Source of the DNA: Areca catechu
Taxonomy: Eukaryota; Streptophyta; Magnoliopsida; Arecales; Arecaceae
Assembly: GCA_021397845.1 (NCBI GenBank)
Contig: CM038052.1
Coordinates: 34,518,449 to 34,582,448 of the forward strand
DNA length: 64,000 nucleotides
Reading direction: 5' to 3'
Numbering within the stretch: position 1 is the first letter of the stretch; each line of letters opens with the position of its first letter. The position numbers and the translations under genes are program-made. This document shows, piece after piece, positions 1 to 11,990 of this stretch. Below the pieces are notes generated by a model. It ran no database searches. It was not told where the DNA came from and saw nothing but the letters and a program-made list of their open reading frames with translations.

Positions 1-2175
1 TTGCATCCCCGCCACTGCTCTCCAGGCTCGAGGAGGAGAGGAGCTCATCCTGTACCTGGCGGTCATCCCGAGGCCATCAATCGGTCCTAGTTCGGACTGA
101 TGACCAGGAATGCAGAGACCGGTGTATTACACAAGCAAACTCCTCCGCGATGCGGAGCTCAGGTATTCCCGATCTGAAAATCTCATTTTTGTGCTAATTG
201 TGTCTGCCCAGCATCTCAGGCCTTATTTCCAAGCGCACCCCATTGCTGTCCTGACGGATCAGCCGCTAAAAGCGATACTCACCCGACCTAACACATCTGG
301 GCGATTGGCGAAGTGGACACTCAAGCTTAACAAGTTTGACATCACTTATAGGCCAAGGTCGGCCATGAAGGCACAAGTACTCGCTGACTTCTTGGTCGAG
401 TATGCAGGCCTGGGCAAGGGGACGGAGGAAAGCCCTCTGGACCAACAGCTGGAACCAGGACCCGAGGAGGACGTTTGGATCCTTCATATCGATGGGGCCT
501 TGAACTCTAGCGGGAGCAGAGCTGGTCTCATCCTCGCCAACGGCGAGGGGGTCATCGCCGAATGTGCACTTCGGTTCCAATTCGCCGCAACTAATAATCA
601 GGTGGAGTATGAAGCGCTCCTCGCGGGACTGAGAGTGTCTTACGAGTTGGGCATGGCCAACCTCAAGGCCTTCACTGATTCACACTGGTGGCCGGGCAGA
701 TCTCTGGGGAGTACGGCGTGCGGGACTCCCAAATGGCAAATACCTGGAGCTCGTGAGAATGAGCGCGACAGGATTTTGGCACTTCAGCGTCTCCCATATA
801 CCCTGCGGGAAAAATGCTCATATGGACGCGCTCTCCCGACTGGCGACCCTGCCGGACTCATTGTTGGGCCATGCCTATGTCGAGCATCTCAAGGCCTCGA
901 GCTACGAGACGCCCGTGAAGTCCAACAGGTCAACCAAGAGCCTAGCTGGATGGACAAGTACGTCGAGTATATTACCAGCGGCACCTTACCGGAGGACCAC
1001 ATAGCGGCTCGCCTCATCAAGAGGAAGGCTGCGCGGTTCGTCTTAATAGATGGACTACTGTATCGAAGGTCCTACTCCTACCCCCTCCTCAAGTGTCTGA
1101 GACCCGCAGAGGCCACACTCGTGCTCCAAGAGATCCACGAGGGTGTCTGTGGGAATCACGTGGGGGGCAGAACACTGGCGTACAAGGCCCTCCGTCAAGG
1201 TTACTTCTGGGAGACGATGAAGGAAGACGCAGCTGACTTTGTGAAGAGGTGTGACCGATGTCAGCGGCATGCCGTGGTGCAGCGTCAGCACTCCCCTCCA
1301 CTCTCCCAGCTCTCCGCTCCATGGCCGTTCGCTCAATGGGGGATGGATCTCTTGGAACCTTTTTCCCCGGTGTCCGGGCAGCGAAAATTTTTTATCGTGG
1401 CCATCGACTACTTCACGATGTGGGTCGAGGCCGAACCCCTGGCCCGGATCACGGAAGCAAACGTCGACAAGTTCCTCTCGAAGTCAATCATCTGCCGCTT
1501 TGGCCTACCGTACACCATCATCATCGACAACGGAGGTCAATTCGACTGTCGGGAGTTTGAAGAGTTCTGCAGCAACCTCGCATCCACCATCGCTTCACCT
1601 CGATAGCGCATCCACAGACAAACAGAGAAGCCGAGGTAACGAATAGGACCATCTTGCAGGGCCTTCGGATGAGACTGGACCAAGCTAAGGGCAGGTGAGT
1701 GAAAGAGCTCCCGAGCATCCTGTGGGCGTACCACACCACCCCGAGGACGGCCACCGATGAGACCCCGTTCAACCTTGTCTTCGGGGCCGAAGCGGTTATC
1801 CCGATTGAACTCAGCCTACCCACCCTGCGCGTGGAGCAGTAAGATGAAGTGGAGAATCCTGCCAGGATGCTGCTAAACCTGGACCTTCTTGAAGAGACAA
1901 GGGACAAGGCTCGAGTCCGAATGGCGGCCTACAGGCAGCGAGTGGCCAAGTACTACAACTCCAGAGTGTGACCGAAGTCCTTCCGCCCGGGAGATCTGGT
2001 GCTCCGCCGAGCTAAAGCTTCCCAGCCACGGGAGTGTGGGAAGCTCTCCCCGAACTGGGAAGGCCCTTATAGGGTGGTGGAGGTACTCCCTCGTGGGCCT
2101 ACTACCTGGAGGAACTAGGAGGATCCCGGTTCCCTCGGACCTGGAACGCCTCAAACTTGAGGATGTATTACTAAT
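1..2175 (+). pseudogene. Element A: Ty3/gypsy pol remnant (RT end, RNase H, integrase)
   Basis: This is the C-terminal part of a retrotransposon polyprotein, cut by the window start. From base 1 the reading matches the RT/RNase H connection (PPLLSRLEE, then RPVYYTSKLLRDAE and LTDQPLKAIL). RNase H follows at about 470-690 with HIDGALNSSGSRAG, VEYEALLAGL and FTDS carrying the catalytic acidic residues. The frame shifts near 690 and 740, with the conserved SHIP and ADALSRLATL-like text in other frames, and returns by about 890. The integrase has the HHCC zinc finger (H-x-H ... CDRCQRH, 1130-1270) and core residues in GMDLLEPF and IDNGGQFD. After 1580 the frame changes again; the tail (AHPQTNREAE, WAYHTTPRTATDETPF, FRPGDLVLRR, PRTWNASNLRMYY) is readable but interrupted by stops near 1696, 1841 and 1969. 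It is non-functional. The closest lineage by text and layout is Tat; that assignment is inference. Confidence 0.93.
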
Positions 2176-2299
2176 AGTGTAAGGCTCCTTGAACTTTAGT
2201 AATGAAATCCTCTTTCTTCACCAAATGCTTCTTCTCACCTCGTAGGAAGAGAGCAACCTAGCTCTGAGTTCGGCGAACACGAGCATGGCAGAACACCCG

Positions 2300-3130
2300 C
2301 GAAGGCACCAGGTCCCAAACTTCAGTCTGGAAGGTGGGGCAGAATCAAATTCGCCCATGCAGTCCCGGATAACAGCCTGGCAAGCCGTGCAGGGTCAGAT
2401 AAAGCCTACGCCCCGGGGTTCAGTCCGGAGATCCCGGACTTCGGTCTGGAAGGCGGACAGAATCAAATTCGCCCATGCAGTCCCGGAGAATAGCCCGGCA
2501 AGCCGCGCGAGGCTCGGATAAAGCCTGCGGCCTCGGGGTTCAGTCCGGAGGTCCCGGACTTCGGTCTGGAAGGAGGGGTAGAATCAAATTCGCCCATGCA
2601 GTCCCGGAGAATAGCCCGGCAAGCCGAGCGAGGCTCGGATAAAGCCTGCGGCCCCGAGGTTCAGTCCGGAGGTCCTAGACTTCGGTCTGGAAGGCGGGGC
2701 AGAATCAAATTCGTCCATGCAATCCCGGAGAACAGCCCGGCAAGCCGCGCAGGGCTCGGATAAAGCCTGCGGCCCCGGGGTTCAGTCCAGAGGTTTCGGA
2801 CTTCGGTCTGGAAGGCATGGCAGAATCAAATTCACCCACGCAATCCCGGAGAATAGTCCAGCAAGCCGTGCAGGCTCGGATAAAGCCTGCGGCCCCGAGG
2901 TTCAGTCCGGAGGTCCCGGACTTTGGTTTGGAAGGTGGGGCAGAATCAAATTCGTCCATGCAATCACGGAGAATGGCTCGGCAAGCCGGCGAGGCTCAGG
3001 TACAGCCTGCAGCCCCGAGGTTTAGTCCAGAAATCTCGAACTTTAGTCTGGAGGGTGGGGCAGAACTCAATCCGCCCATGAGCTCAGCTCGGAATGCACT
3101 ACGGGACTCAGTCCCAGTGCCCGGCACCAG
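2300..3130 (+). repeat. 120-bp tandem array, about 7 copies, in element A
   Basis: The phrase AGAATCAAATTCGCCCATG recurs at about 2341, 2459, 2580, 2701, 2821, 2941 and (degenerate) 3061, a spacing of 118-121 bp. Each unit also holds a TTCAGTCCGGAGGTCCCGGA-like segment and a GATAAAGCCTGCGGCCCC segment. The array sits between the end of pol and the 3' end of the antisense ORF, where Tat-lineage gypsy elements often carry tandem repeats. ORFs running through it are by-products of the repeat. A purine-rich, A-rich stretch follows at 3150-3305. Confidence 0.9.
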
Positions 3131-3321
3131 AGTTCAGTCCGGAAGGTACCAAAAAAAAAAAAGAAAAGAAAGAGGAGAGAGTGAAGCAACGTCTGGTGAA
3201 AAGAGGCTTCATTGCTTTCAGAATGTTGGTACACAGGAGGAGTCCCAACAGGCCGGGAGTCCTCAAAAAGAAAAGAAAATACAAAGGAAAAGAAAAAAAA
3301 AAGATGATAGTGCCGGGGAGG

Positions 3322-5553
3322 CTATTTCGACGCGGCAGCGTCCTCCTTGGGCTGGGGTGCACTTTCTCCGCCTGCGCCGTCGATGGGTGACTGCTTGGGA
3401 GGCTGCTCCGGAGTCGCCGCCTCATCACCGATTGCTGCCGGAGCTCCTCCACTGGGCTCCTGCCTTCTGCCCCCGAGGACTACCCCGCTGAGATCAAGCT
3501 CGGGATAGAAGGAGCTTACCTTCTCCCGGCATACCTGGAACCCCTTCAAGAAGGAGTCCACGGCAGCATCCCGAACCTCTGCGACGTATTCCTCCGAGGC
3601 CCGGAACCTCGAGATGGCCTCTTGCTCCTCCTGCTTCGACGCCTCTAGCAGCCCGTTGACATAGGAGCTCTTCTCCTTGGCTGTACTCAGCTCCTTCAGG
3701 ACCTCCTCCACCCAGCGCTCCAGTGACCAGGACTGAGCCCTGAGGCGGGTCTTCTCTGCCGCATCCTCCTCGGTGTGGCATTGGTTCGAGATCCTCTCCT
3801 CCGACAGAGAGGTCTCGAGCTCCTTGATGCGCCCCTCGGCACGGGCCAGGTCATCTCGAAGGACCTGGTTATTACCTTGCAGCTCGACCCCTTTTTCCAT
3901 GAGGTCTTTGACGTCAGCTGCAAGCTTGCCGAGCTTCTCCTCCTTCTCGGTGTCCTTCTTGGCGTAGCCGGCGAGGAAGTTCCTCAGCAGTAGCACATCC
4001 GTCCCGATCTGCATCAGAAGAGAAAGGGGTCGGCATAATCCGACTGGAACTTTAAAAGGAAGGAAACTCGAAGCTCGGGACTTACCGTGAAGATCTACGG
4101 CAGGATCCCGAGCAGCGCGTCACTGTAATCCCGGCCACCCCTTAGATGGTGGTCCCGGGAGGTGCGGGCGAACTCCATGACTTTCTCCGTGAGGCCCTTG
4201 GTCATGGATCATGGAGCACCGGCTGGTAAGACTCGGCGGCGGGGTAGACGCGTCAGCAGCAGCAGAGGTGACCGTCCCCTTACCGGGTAGAGCAGCTGTC
4301 GGTGGAGCCGTCGCCGTCCTGGTGACCGCCGTGGGTGCGATCGGCGCGGCGGCTGAAGCAGGCCCTACCCGAGGAGGGACTTGTCCCCCCCCTCTTCCAA
4401 GATACTGTCGAGGTCGACGATAGGGACATCGGGCGCCCGGGTCCGAGGTGGCCTGGGTACGGGAGCCGCCGCCACAGGTCCGGTGATTGAGGTCAGCGTG
4501 GCCTCCCGGCTCGCCTCGGTACAAGCTCTCTTCACCGGGGGTTCGTCCCCTCGGCGGCATCTCCCTGCGCAGCACCCTCCAGCAGGTTCTCTAGAGAGAA
4601 CTTCATACCTGAAAGGAAGAAGAGGTCAGCCGGACCAGTTAAAAAGAAAGAAGAAGAATGAGGGGGAATGCGAAGCGGAAGGGAAGTCCGAGCCTCACCC
4701 AGCTCCCGGATGGGACTGATCCTTGCCTTGAAAAAGTTCTACTCCGAGAGCAGAACATCGAGGGTCGGGACCGCATCACTCAGCAACTGTGTGAAGACCT
4801 CTTGGTCCGCTGGATCAACCAGGGAATTCCGGTTCGGAGACCGGTCCGGCTCGCTCCAGGCCCAATCAACATCGTCGACCGAGGTGAAAAAGAACCGGTT
4901 CTTCCATCCCTTAATAGACGAAGAAAGGTCGAACCTGAGGCACCTAGGCCGAGGTGAAATGTACCACCAGCCATCATCAGTGGAATAACGCTTCAGGATG
5001 AAAAGAGCCCTGAAGAGGGAGAAACGGGCAACGAACCCGTGGAAGTGACAAAAAACAATGAAGGCAAAGATAACCCGGATGGCGTTTGGAGCCAACTGGG
5101 CCGGGACCAAGCGGTAGTGGCTGAGGAAAGAAAGGAAGAAAGGGTGCAGGGAAAACTGAAGACCCCCGAGGAGGAAGTCCTCATAGAAGGTGACTCGCCC
5201 GGGCCGCTTGAGGTCACTTGATCTCCGGGCCGCGGGAGGGAAAGACGAGTCGAATCTAGGATACCATAGACTTCCCGGAGCAGAGAAAGGTCATCTTTGG
5301 TCATCATTGAGACATGACCAGAGGGACCAGTGGGAGAAATGGCCGAAGGGGGAAGAGAAGAAATCGGATGGGCAGAAACTACGGGAGGAGACCTAGGACC
5401 CCTAAGGATGCCTATGGTTACACCCCCGGGTTGGAGCTACCTGCGGATCTCATCCGGAATCACTTCCCCTTTCGAGGAAGAGGGCGATAGACTCCTCGGC
5501 CAGGAAGGACCAGCCTCGTCCGAGTTAGAAGAGACATGACGACGACGTGCCAT
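3322..5553 (-). pseudogene. Antisense additional ORF of element A (gypsy-type transposon domain, coiled coil), spliced and damaged
   Basis: A gene of at least three exons lies opposite to pol, between pol and the LTR. It starts at an ATG at 5553 (MARRRHVSSNSDEAGPSW). The next parts read LREVYGILDS and SLPRPGDQ (5307-5190), then after a frame change VPAQLAPNAIRVIFAF, DDGWWYISPRP and SIKGWKNRFFFTS (5110-4850), the text of the plant 'putative gypsy type transposon' domain (PF04195). After an apparent intron (acceptor CTTTCAG near 4606) comes KRACTEASREATLTS and a proline-rich stretch. A second intron is clear: GTAAGTCCC near 4086 to GATGCAG near 4015. The last exon (4014-3322) is a charged coiled coil (KEEKLGKLAADVKDLME and onward) ending ...PQPKEDAAASK. 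Frameshifts and an in-frame stop (ILP*IFT) argue that this copy is dead. Antisense ORFs at this position are described for Tat-lineage elements; the function is unknown. Confidence 0.8.
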
Positions 5554-6051
5554 GGGAAAAGAAGAAGTGCAGTAGGGTCGATAGGGCCGAGAGATGGAAG
5601 GGGGAACGAGACATGGGCACTCACCGAGATACTCTGTGTAAAAGAGATGGCAACCCCGGAAGGTGAAGGAAAGCCCACTGCAACCACCGGCAGAGCATGA
5701 GAAAGTGGAGGGACTTCGTTTCCGGAAAGTCCCCCTCCTTTTCAAACTCGATCGACAGCGGCTGTACCCCTCATTCCGTTCCGAACCACCAGATGGATGC
5801 CGGGTGGATGCACGCCCGACATCGATGCTTCGGCTCGATGGAAACTGCCCCCTTTTCGAAACGGCGCATTAATGGCCGTCGGAAGCGCAACGCGTGCAAA
5901 CCTCTCATAGGACCTCGGGCGTAACAAGAAATGGCAACAGGGATCGTGGCAATTATGGTGCGAGATTTTCGCCTTCCCCGCGTCACCTCCGCATTAAATC
6001 CCCACGTCCCGAGCCACGACGCCTTGGCAGAACGAGGGGATGGGGGGCAAC
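5554..6051. other. Spacer between antisense ORF and LTR of element A, with polypurine tract
   Basis: This is non-coding sequence upstream of the antisense ORF and probably holds its promoter. At about 6033-6050 a purine-rich run (GAGGGGATGGGGGG) directly precedes the LTR start TGATATGG, as expected of a plus-strand polypurine primer. I recognise no gene here. Confidence 0.6.
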
Positions 6052-6127
6052 TGATATGGCTACTACGCTGACATGGCGCGCATCTCAGGTCCCACCGGAC
6101 GTGGTAAGTACCACGTGGTTTTTTTTT

Positions 6128-8860
6128 CAGAGGTCCACCTCGGAAGAAGCTGGCGGCCCTTACTCCCTCGCCAGGTGGCACCCGGAGATAGGTCCACCTC
6201 CGTCGAGGTCGAGTCGGGCCCTCCTGTCCTTCGCCAGGTGGCGCTCAAAAACGGGCCCACCTCAGCCGAAGTCGAGCACCTCTCTGCCGCTCGCTAGGTG
6301 TCCACCCAGGAGGGGTCCACCTCGGCCGAAGCTGGCAGCCCCTTGCTCCCTCGCCAGGTGGCACCCGGAGATGGGTCCACCTCTGTCGAGGTCGAGCCGG
6401 ACCCTCCAGCTCCTTCGTCAGGTGGCGCCCAAAGACGGGCTCACCACGGCCAAAGTCGAGCACCTCTCTACCGCTCCGCCAGGTGTCCACCCAGGAGGGG
6501 TCTACCTCGGCCGAAGCTGGTGGCCCCTCGCTCCCTCGCCAGGTGGCGCCCGGAGATGGGTCCACCTCTGTCGGGGTCGAGCCGGGCCCTCCTGCTCCTT
6601 CGCCAGGTGGCGCCCGGAGACGGGCCCACATCGGCCGAAATCGAGCACCTCTCTACCGCTCTGCTAGGTGTCCACCCAGGAGGGGTCCACCTCGACCGAA
6701 GCTGGTGGCCCCTTGCTCCCTCGCCAGGTGGAGCCCAGAGACGGGTCCACCTCTACCGGGGTCGAGCCGGGCCCTCCTGCTCCTTCGCCAGGTGGTGCCC
6801 GGAGACGGGCCCACCTCGATCGAAGTTGAGCACCTCTCTGCCGCTCCGCCAGGTGTCCACCCAAGAGGGGTCCACCTCGGCCGAAGCTGGCGGCCCATTG
6901 CTCCCTCGCCACGTGGCACCCGGAGACTGGTCCACCTCCGCCGAGGTCGAGCCGGGCCCTACTGCTCCTTCGCCAGGTGGCGCCCGGAGACGGGCCCACC
7001 TCGACCGAAGTCGAGCACCTCTCTGCCGCTCCGCTAGGTGTCCACCCAGGAGGGGTCCACCTTGGCCGAAGCTGGTGGCCCTTTGCTCCCTCGCCAGGTG
7101 GCACCGGAGACGGGTCCACCTCCGTCGAGATCGAGCCGGGCCCTCCTGCTCCTTCGCCAAGTTGCGCCCGGAGACGGGCTCACCTCGGCTGAAGTCGAGA
7201 ACCTCTCTGCCGCTCCGCCAGGTGTCCACCCAGGAGGGGTCCACCTTGGCCGAAGCTGGCGGCCCCTTGCTCCCTCGCCAAGTGGCACCCGGAGATAGGT
7301 CCACCTCCGCCAAGGTTGAGCCGAGCCCTCCTGCTCCTTCGCCGGGTGGCGCCCGGAGACGAGCTCACCTCGGCCTAAGTCGAGCACCTTTCTGCCGCTC
7401 CACCAGGTGTCCACCCAGGAGGGGTCCACCTCAGCCGAAGCTGGCGGCCCCTTGCTCCCTCTCCAGGTGGCACTCGGAGATGGGTCCACCTCTGCTGAGG
7501 TCGAGCCGAGCCCTCCTGCTCTTTCGCCAAGTGGCGCCCGGAGACGGGCCCACCTCGGCCGAAGTCGAGCACCTCTCTGCCGCTCCGCCAGGTGTCCACC
7601 GAGGAGGGGTCCACCTCGGTCGAAGCTAGCGGCCCTTGCTCCCTCACCAGGTGGCACCCGGAGACAGGTCCACCTCCGCCGAGGTCGAGCCGGGCCCTCC
7701 TGCTCCTTCACCGGGTGGAGCCCGGAGACGGGCCCACCTCGGCCGAAGTCGAGCACCTCTCTGCCGCTCCGCCAGGTGTCCACCCAAGAGGGGTCCACCT
7801 CAGCCGAAGCTGGCGGACCCTTGCTCCCTCGCTAGGTGGCACCCGGAGACGGGTCCACCTCCACCGAGGTCGAACCGGGCCCTCCTGCTCCTTCGCCAGG
7901 TGGCGCCCAGAGACGGGCCCACCTCGGCTGAAGTCGAGCACCTCTCTGCCGCTCCGCCAGGTGTCCACCTAGGAGGGGTCCACCTTGGCCGAAGCTGGCG
8001 GCCCTTTGCTCCCTCGCTAGGTGGCACCCAGAGACGGGTCCACCTCCACCGAGGTCGAGCCGGGCCCTCCTGCTCCTTCACCAGGTGGTGCCCGGAGACG
8101 GGCTCACCTCGGCCAAAGTCGAGCACCTCTCTGCCGCTCCGCCAGGTATCCACCCAGGAGGGGTCCACCTCGGCCGATAGGTCCATCTCCACCGAGGTCG
8201 AGTCGGGCCCTCCTACTCCTTCGTCGGGTAGCGCCCGGAGACGGGCTCACCTCGGCCGAAGTCGAGCACCTTTCTGCCGCTTCGCCAGGTGTCCACCCAG
8301 GAGGGGTCCACCTCGGTCGAAGCTGGCGGCCCCTTGCTCCATCACCAGGTGGCGCCCGGAGACGAGTCCACCTCTGTCGAGGTCGAGCCGGGCCCTCCTG
8401 CTCTTTCGCCAGGTGGTGCCCGGAGACAGGCCCACCTCGACCGAAGTCGAGCACATCTCTACCGCTCCGCCAGGTGTCCACCCAGGAGAGGTCCACCTCG
8501 GCCGAAGCTGGCGGCCCCTTGCTCCCTCTCCAGGTGGCGCCCGGAGATGGGTCCACCTCTACTGAGGTCGAGCCGGGCCCTCCTGCTCTTTCGCCCGGTG
8601 GTGCCCGAAAATGGGCCCACCTCGGTCGAAGTCGAGCACCTCTCTACCGCTCCGCCAGGTGTCCACCCAGGAGGGGTCCACCTCGACCGAAGCTGGCGGC
8701 TCCTTGTTCCCTCGCCAGGTGGCATCCGAAGACGTGTCCACCTTCGCCGAGGTCGAGCCAGGCCTTCCTGCTCCTTCACCTGTAGCACCCGGAGACGGGT
8801 CCACCGTAGCCGAAGTCAAGCCTCTCCCCGCTCTTCCGCCAGGTGGCGCCCCCTGACGGG
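6128..8860 (+). repeat. ~185-bp trimeric tandem array inside the element A LTR, about 15 copies
   Basis: The marker AGGTGTCCACCCAGGAGG occurs at about 6296, 6480, 6666, 6851, 7036, 7219, 7405, 7589, 7774, 7960, 8144, 8288, 8471 and 8657. Spacing is 183-186 bp except one shortened 144-bp unit near 8144-8288. Each unit consists of three related ~60-64 bp subunits, each with a TCCACCTC...CGCCAGGTGG...GGAGAC core, so it is a three-part higher-order repeat. It is GC-rich, with open frames on both strands that drift because 185 is not a multiple of 3. These frames are not genes. Confidence 0.95.
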
Positions 8861-9270
8861 ACCACCTCGACCGGGGCCGGCCCTGCTCAACGAGGCCTCC
8901 GGGAAGTGGGGATGCGGGTTTCAAAATCGCCACTCAGGTAGCGCGCGCCACGCCTCGTAAGGGGCGCCGGTACGGTCTGCAGTGATGCGCAAAATCTCGT
9001 TTACATTGGCTGAATGGGCCCCGCAATTAAGGAGCGGAATCCTTGCGGGCAAATGCCCGCGACGGCGGGGCACTCATCGTCAATGCCTTGGAAGGAGAGC
9101 GCCCGCACTCGGCCCAAAGCCTCGCCTGTATCCTTCCCCCCCCTTTTTCTCGCTAGGCACGGCAAGCAAGGTAATGGGGCCACCGGGTTCCCGGGCCCGA
9201 AGAGGAAAGGAAAGGCGAGAGGCTGGAGGGAGCCCCCGAGGGGAGGGGGGAGCTGGAGGCAACATGATGG

Positions 9271-9277
9271 TATAAAA
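9271..9277 (+). promoter_or_regulatory. TATA box in element A LTR
   Basis: TATAAAA occurs in the + strand downstream of the tandem array and about 390 bp before the inferred LTR end, a fitting place for the retrotransposon's Pol II promoter. It is called from sequence and position only. Confidence 0.5.
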
Positions 9278-9661
9278 TGGATGGTAAAAGCGGCCAGCGA
9301 GGTAAGTGAAAAAGGAGAACAAAAAGGGGCACCGAGAGAGGGATCCAAGGAGCCCGAGAGGGATCCTCAGGCGCGAGCTCGGTGAACTCAGCACTAGAAG
9401 CTGAGCCTCAATTCCACTCTTTCACAGACTTCTTTTGTTAATATCTCCTCTAAGCCTGGGAATCTTTCGGGAACCCGCCTTAGGGGATCTGTTCCATCTC
9501 GCCGCTCTCTAACTTGACCGTCGGAGCTCCCTCGCCAGAACCCCCGGCCAGGGTCTTTGACCCTGTTTTGCAGGACCGGAAGCTCGGAGATCTCGAGATG
9601 AGACGGTCTGAGATCGGTGCCAGCTCTGAAACTATAAGTCACCGCGATGAGATCGGCAACA

Positions 9662-11990
9662 GATCCTATTGCGGATTGACTACATCACCAAAGTTGCCCA
9701 GATCCAACCCAACTAGCTAATAATGTATTGTAATTCGCCAGCCAAACCAGCACATCATTGGCTCAATGTACACTAGCATGCTAGTTTGTTGCAACTCTCT
9801 AATATCTATAGTTATTACATGAATTTGGTCAAGAACAACTAACAACAATGGAAACAGAGAAAAAAGAAATAAATAAATAAATAACAAGTGGAATGTGTAC
9901 AAGCAACTTCAGGCTGTTGCCTGGATGGTATCACTCGTTGCCACTTAACACGAGTGCAGGAACCGAATAGGATGTGCAAAATAGTAAAGAGCGAGGATCA
10001 ATCTCTCTTAATCTTTTATAAAAGAGATAAGCACGAGCACACCCATAGGCTGACACAAATATTTGATGCAAAGATGTTAAGACCAATACATTGGCATAGA
10101 CTCAAACACCTCATAGCAAACATACCAAAAGGACAGGACCATTCTGCTCTCTCTCGTGCATCATGTAGCCTTCTTAAATCTAGACTGGATAAAATATGAT
10201 ATCCATTCAAGTCAAAATGAAGCAAGAGAACTTCCATGACCATCCTATTTTTAACAAACCTAATCATCTTGCAAGGCATTGTTTGGTTTGTAATTTAAAT
10301 ACACCTGAATTAAAACTTACACCTCCCGACCAAAACAGGGGTCAAAGGAGGACCTTGCACACCACGCATTTACCTGTGCTTGAGCTTGGTCGATTAACAA
10401 AAACCGCAACTGAATTTGAGTTTTGTCGAGTTCCAACCCTTAAACTTTCATGGACCACAAGTGGTGATTGTCAAGCTCCAGAAGGTGGGAAAAACCTTCT
10501 AGAGTGTGCGGGTTCGTGTTACCCCATAGTCCTTTTAGTTTCATTGGTTCACCGTGATTCTAAGTAGGGCTACAAATGGATCGAGTTAACTTGTCATGGT
10601 TCTGATTAGGCCTGGTTTGACATGATTTTTAGGTTTATGATAGGATTTCGGATTCGAAAGATGATCTTTCTGAAAAAAAATTGTGATTAGATTTGATAAA
10701 ACAAATATTACATGAGTCGACGCACCCTCGCTCGAACCAATTCAACCCAAAACTTATGATTTTGAAATCTTTAATACCTTTTCACCCTCCTTTGCAAAGA
10801 TTAGGTTTGTAGGTTATGTATCAAGGCTCATTATTTTGAGATAAAAAGACTCTATTAACGTTGAACTGCTTCTTCATCAATAATTTTAGTGGTTGCAAAG
10901 CAATCCATCTTAATTCCCATTTTCACTCTCCAACCGTTATCCACATCATTATTAGCTTTCCTTCTAGATGCAGAAAAATACTGTAATTTTCTCTATCTTG
11001 CACTGAATCTAATCCATAGCAAATCCAACCAGGTCCTAAATGCATTGGTTTGTATATGGGTCAAGATGGATGCTTCTCCGCTTGAACAACGTGATAGGCT
11101 TAAATAAATTTCCATGGACCTAACTTGGTTAGTAAATGGATTAGATTTACTCATTGAATCCTTATCTAGAGCAAATCCAATTGGGTCCTGAATGCATTAG
11201 TTTGGACATGGGTGATGATTGACCCATCTCGGCTTGAACGATATTATGGGTTTAAAAAATCTTCCACAGACCAAACTTGGTTAGTAAATGGATTGGATCC
11301 TACTCTAGAGGCTTGATTCAAACCTAACTAGGTCAGGTTAGAGTCGCTCCGGTCCTGATCCAGACCCGGCCCATGGACCCAAGACCTCACGGAATTGAGC
11401 CCGTCATGAACGCCCCATGGGAAATGTCCTACCCAAAAATAATGTGAACAAGCCAACAGGCTGGAACAATGGTTAATCCAATAGTGAGCAACATACACGC
11501 CTGTAGAAGTCCAAAACTATACATGAGATCAGCCTAATAATTCACAAATCCTTGAACGAATCTAAGAACTCTATTATATATTTTTAGCTTGTTTTAATTA
11601 CTCCAAGGGCTTATTTTTTTATGGATAAAATATTTAGCTGGAAATCTATATTTTTCTGGATAAATATTTTTAGGCAACATTTATATAGAAAAGTGATTTA
11701 TCCATGTTCTTTTATATATAGAAAAGTAGTTTTGAAATTTATTATCCATATTTTTTTACATCATTACTGTCATGGATAAATTGCTAAAATTTATTCAAAT
11801 TTTTTATAACATTTTTTATGGAGACTAAAGTTTGGGATAGTGGATAACTAAATTACTGAACATTAAATGAGAAAGCATTGGAAATCAAAAGGAGAAGGGC
11901 ATTTTAGAAATAAAATTAAATATTTACTTTAGTGATCGGTAAAAAAATGATTTAGCAATCTCTTAGATGGATAAGATTTTTTCATGGATA
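9662..11990. other. AT-rich spacer between elements A and B
   Basis: No gene is recognisable. The spacer contains a short AAAT microsatellite near 9868-9884 and an imperfect duplication at 11019-11300. From about 11590 it is very AT-rich, with repeated ATGGATAA and TTATCCAT words in both orientations, which may be a decayed MITE. Confidence 0.6.
11019..11300 (+). repeat. Imperfect direct duplication, ~150-bp offset
   Basis: The segment from GCAAATCCAACCAGGTCC to CTTGGTTAGTAAATGGATT (about 11019-11145) is repeated in diverged form at about 11170-11300 (GCAAATCCAATTGGGTCC to TTGGTTAGTAAATGGATT). The intervening text also aligns (TGCATTGGTTTG/TGCATTAGTTTG; GCTTGAAC). Its origin is unknown. Confidence 0.75.

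Larger units (their letters stand above)
6052..9661 (+). mobile_element. 3' LTR of element A (Ty3/gypsy, Tat type), about 3.6 kb
   Basis: The left edge is set by the polypurine tract followed by TGATATGGC. The right edge is set at GATCGGCAACA by analogy with element B, whose LTR starts TGATGTGGC and ends GGCGGTAACA. The shared start and end motifs support a common family type. The LTR is dominated by a ~185-bp tandem array (6128-8860), followed by about 800 bp with a TATA box at 9271. The 5' LTR is outside the window, so the boundaries and the expected TSD (GATCC at 9662-9666) cannot be confirmed here. Confidence 0.72.

Noticed and set aside
753..1004. Separate gene with HMDALSRLATL text
   Set aside because: It is the RNase H/integrase linker of element A in a shifted frame, not an independent gene.
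2300..3491. Possible CRISPR-like or coding array
   Set aside because: The 120-bp units are contiguous without unique spacers and lie in a plant retrotransposon; the coding frames are repeat by-products.
6298..8960. Long open frames on both strands (up to about 440 codons) with Ser/Pro/Arg-rich products
   Set aside because: They run through the 185-bp tandem array, repeat the same peptide blocks in several frames and have no recognisable domain.
9885..10570. Frames of about 100-120 codons as host exons
   Set aside because: No recognisable protein text, codon bias or splice context.
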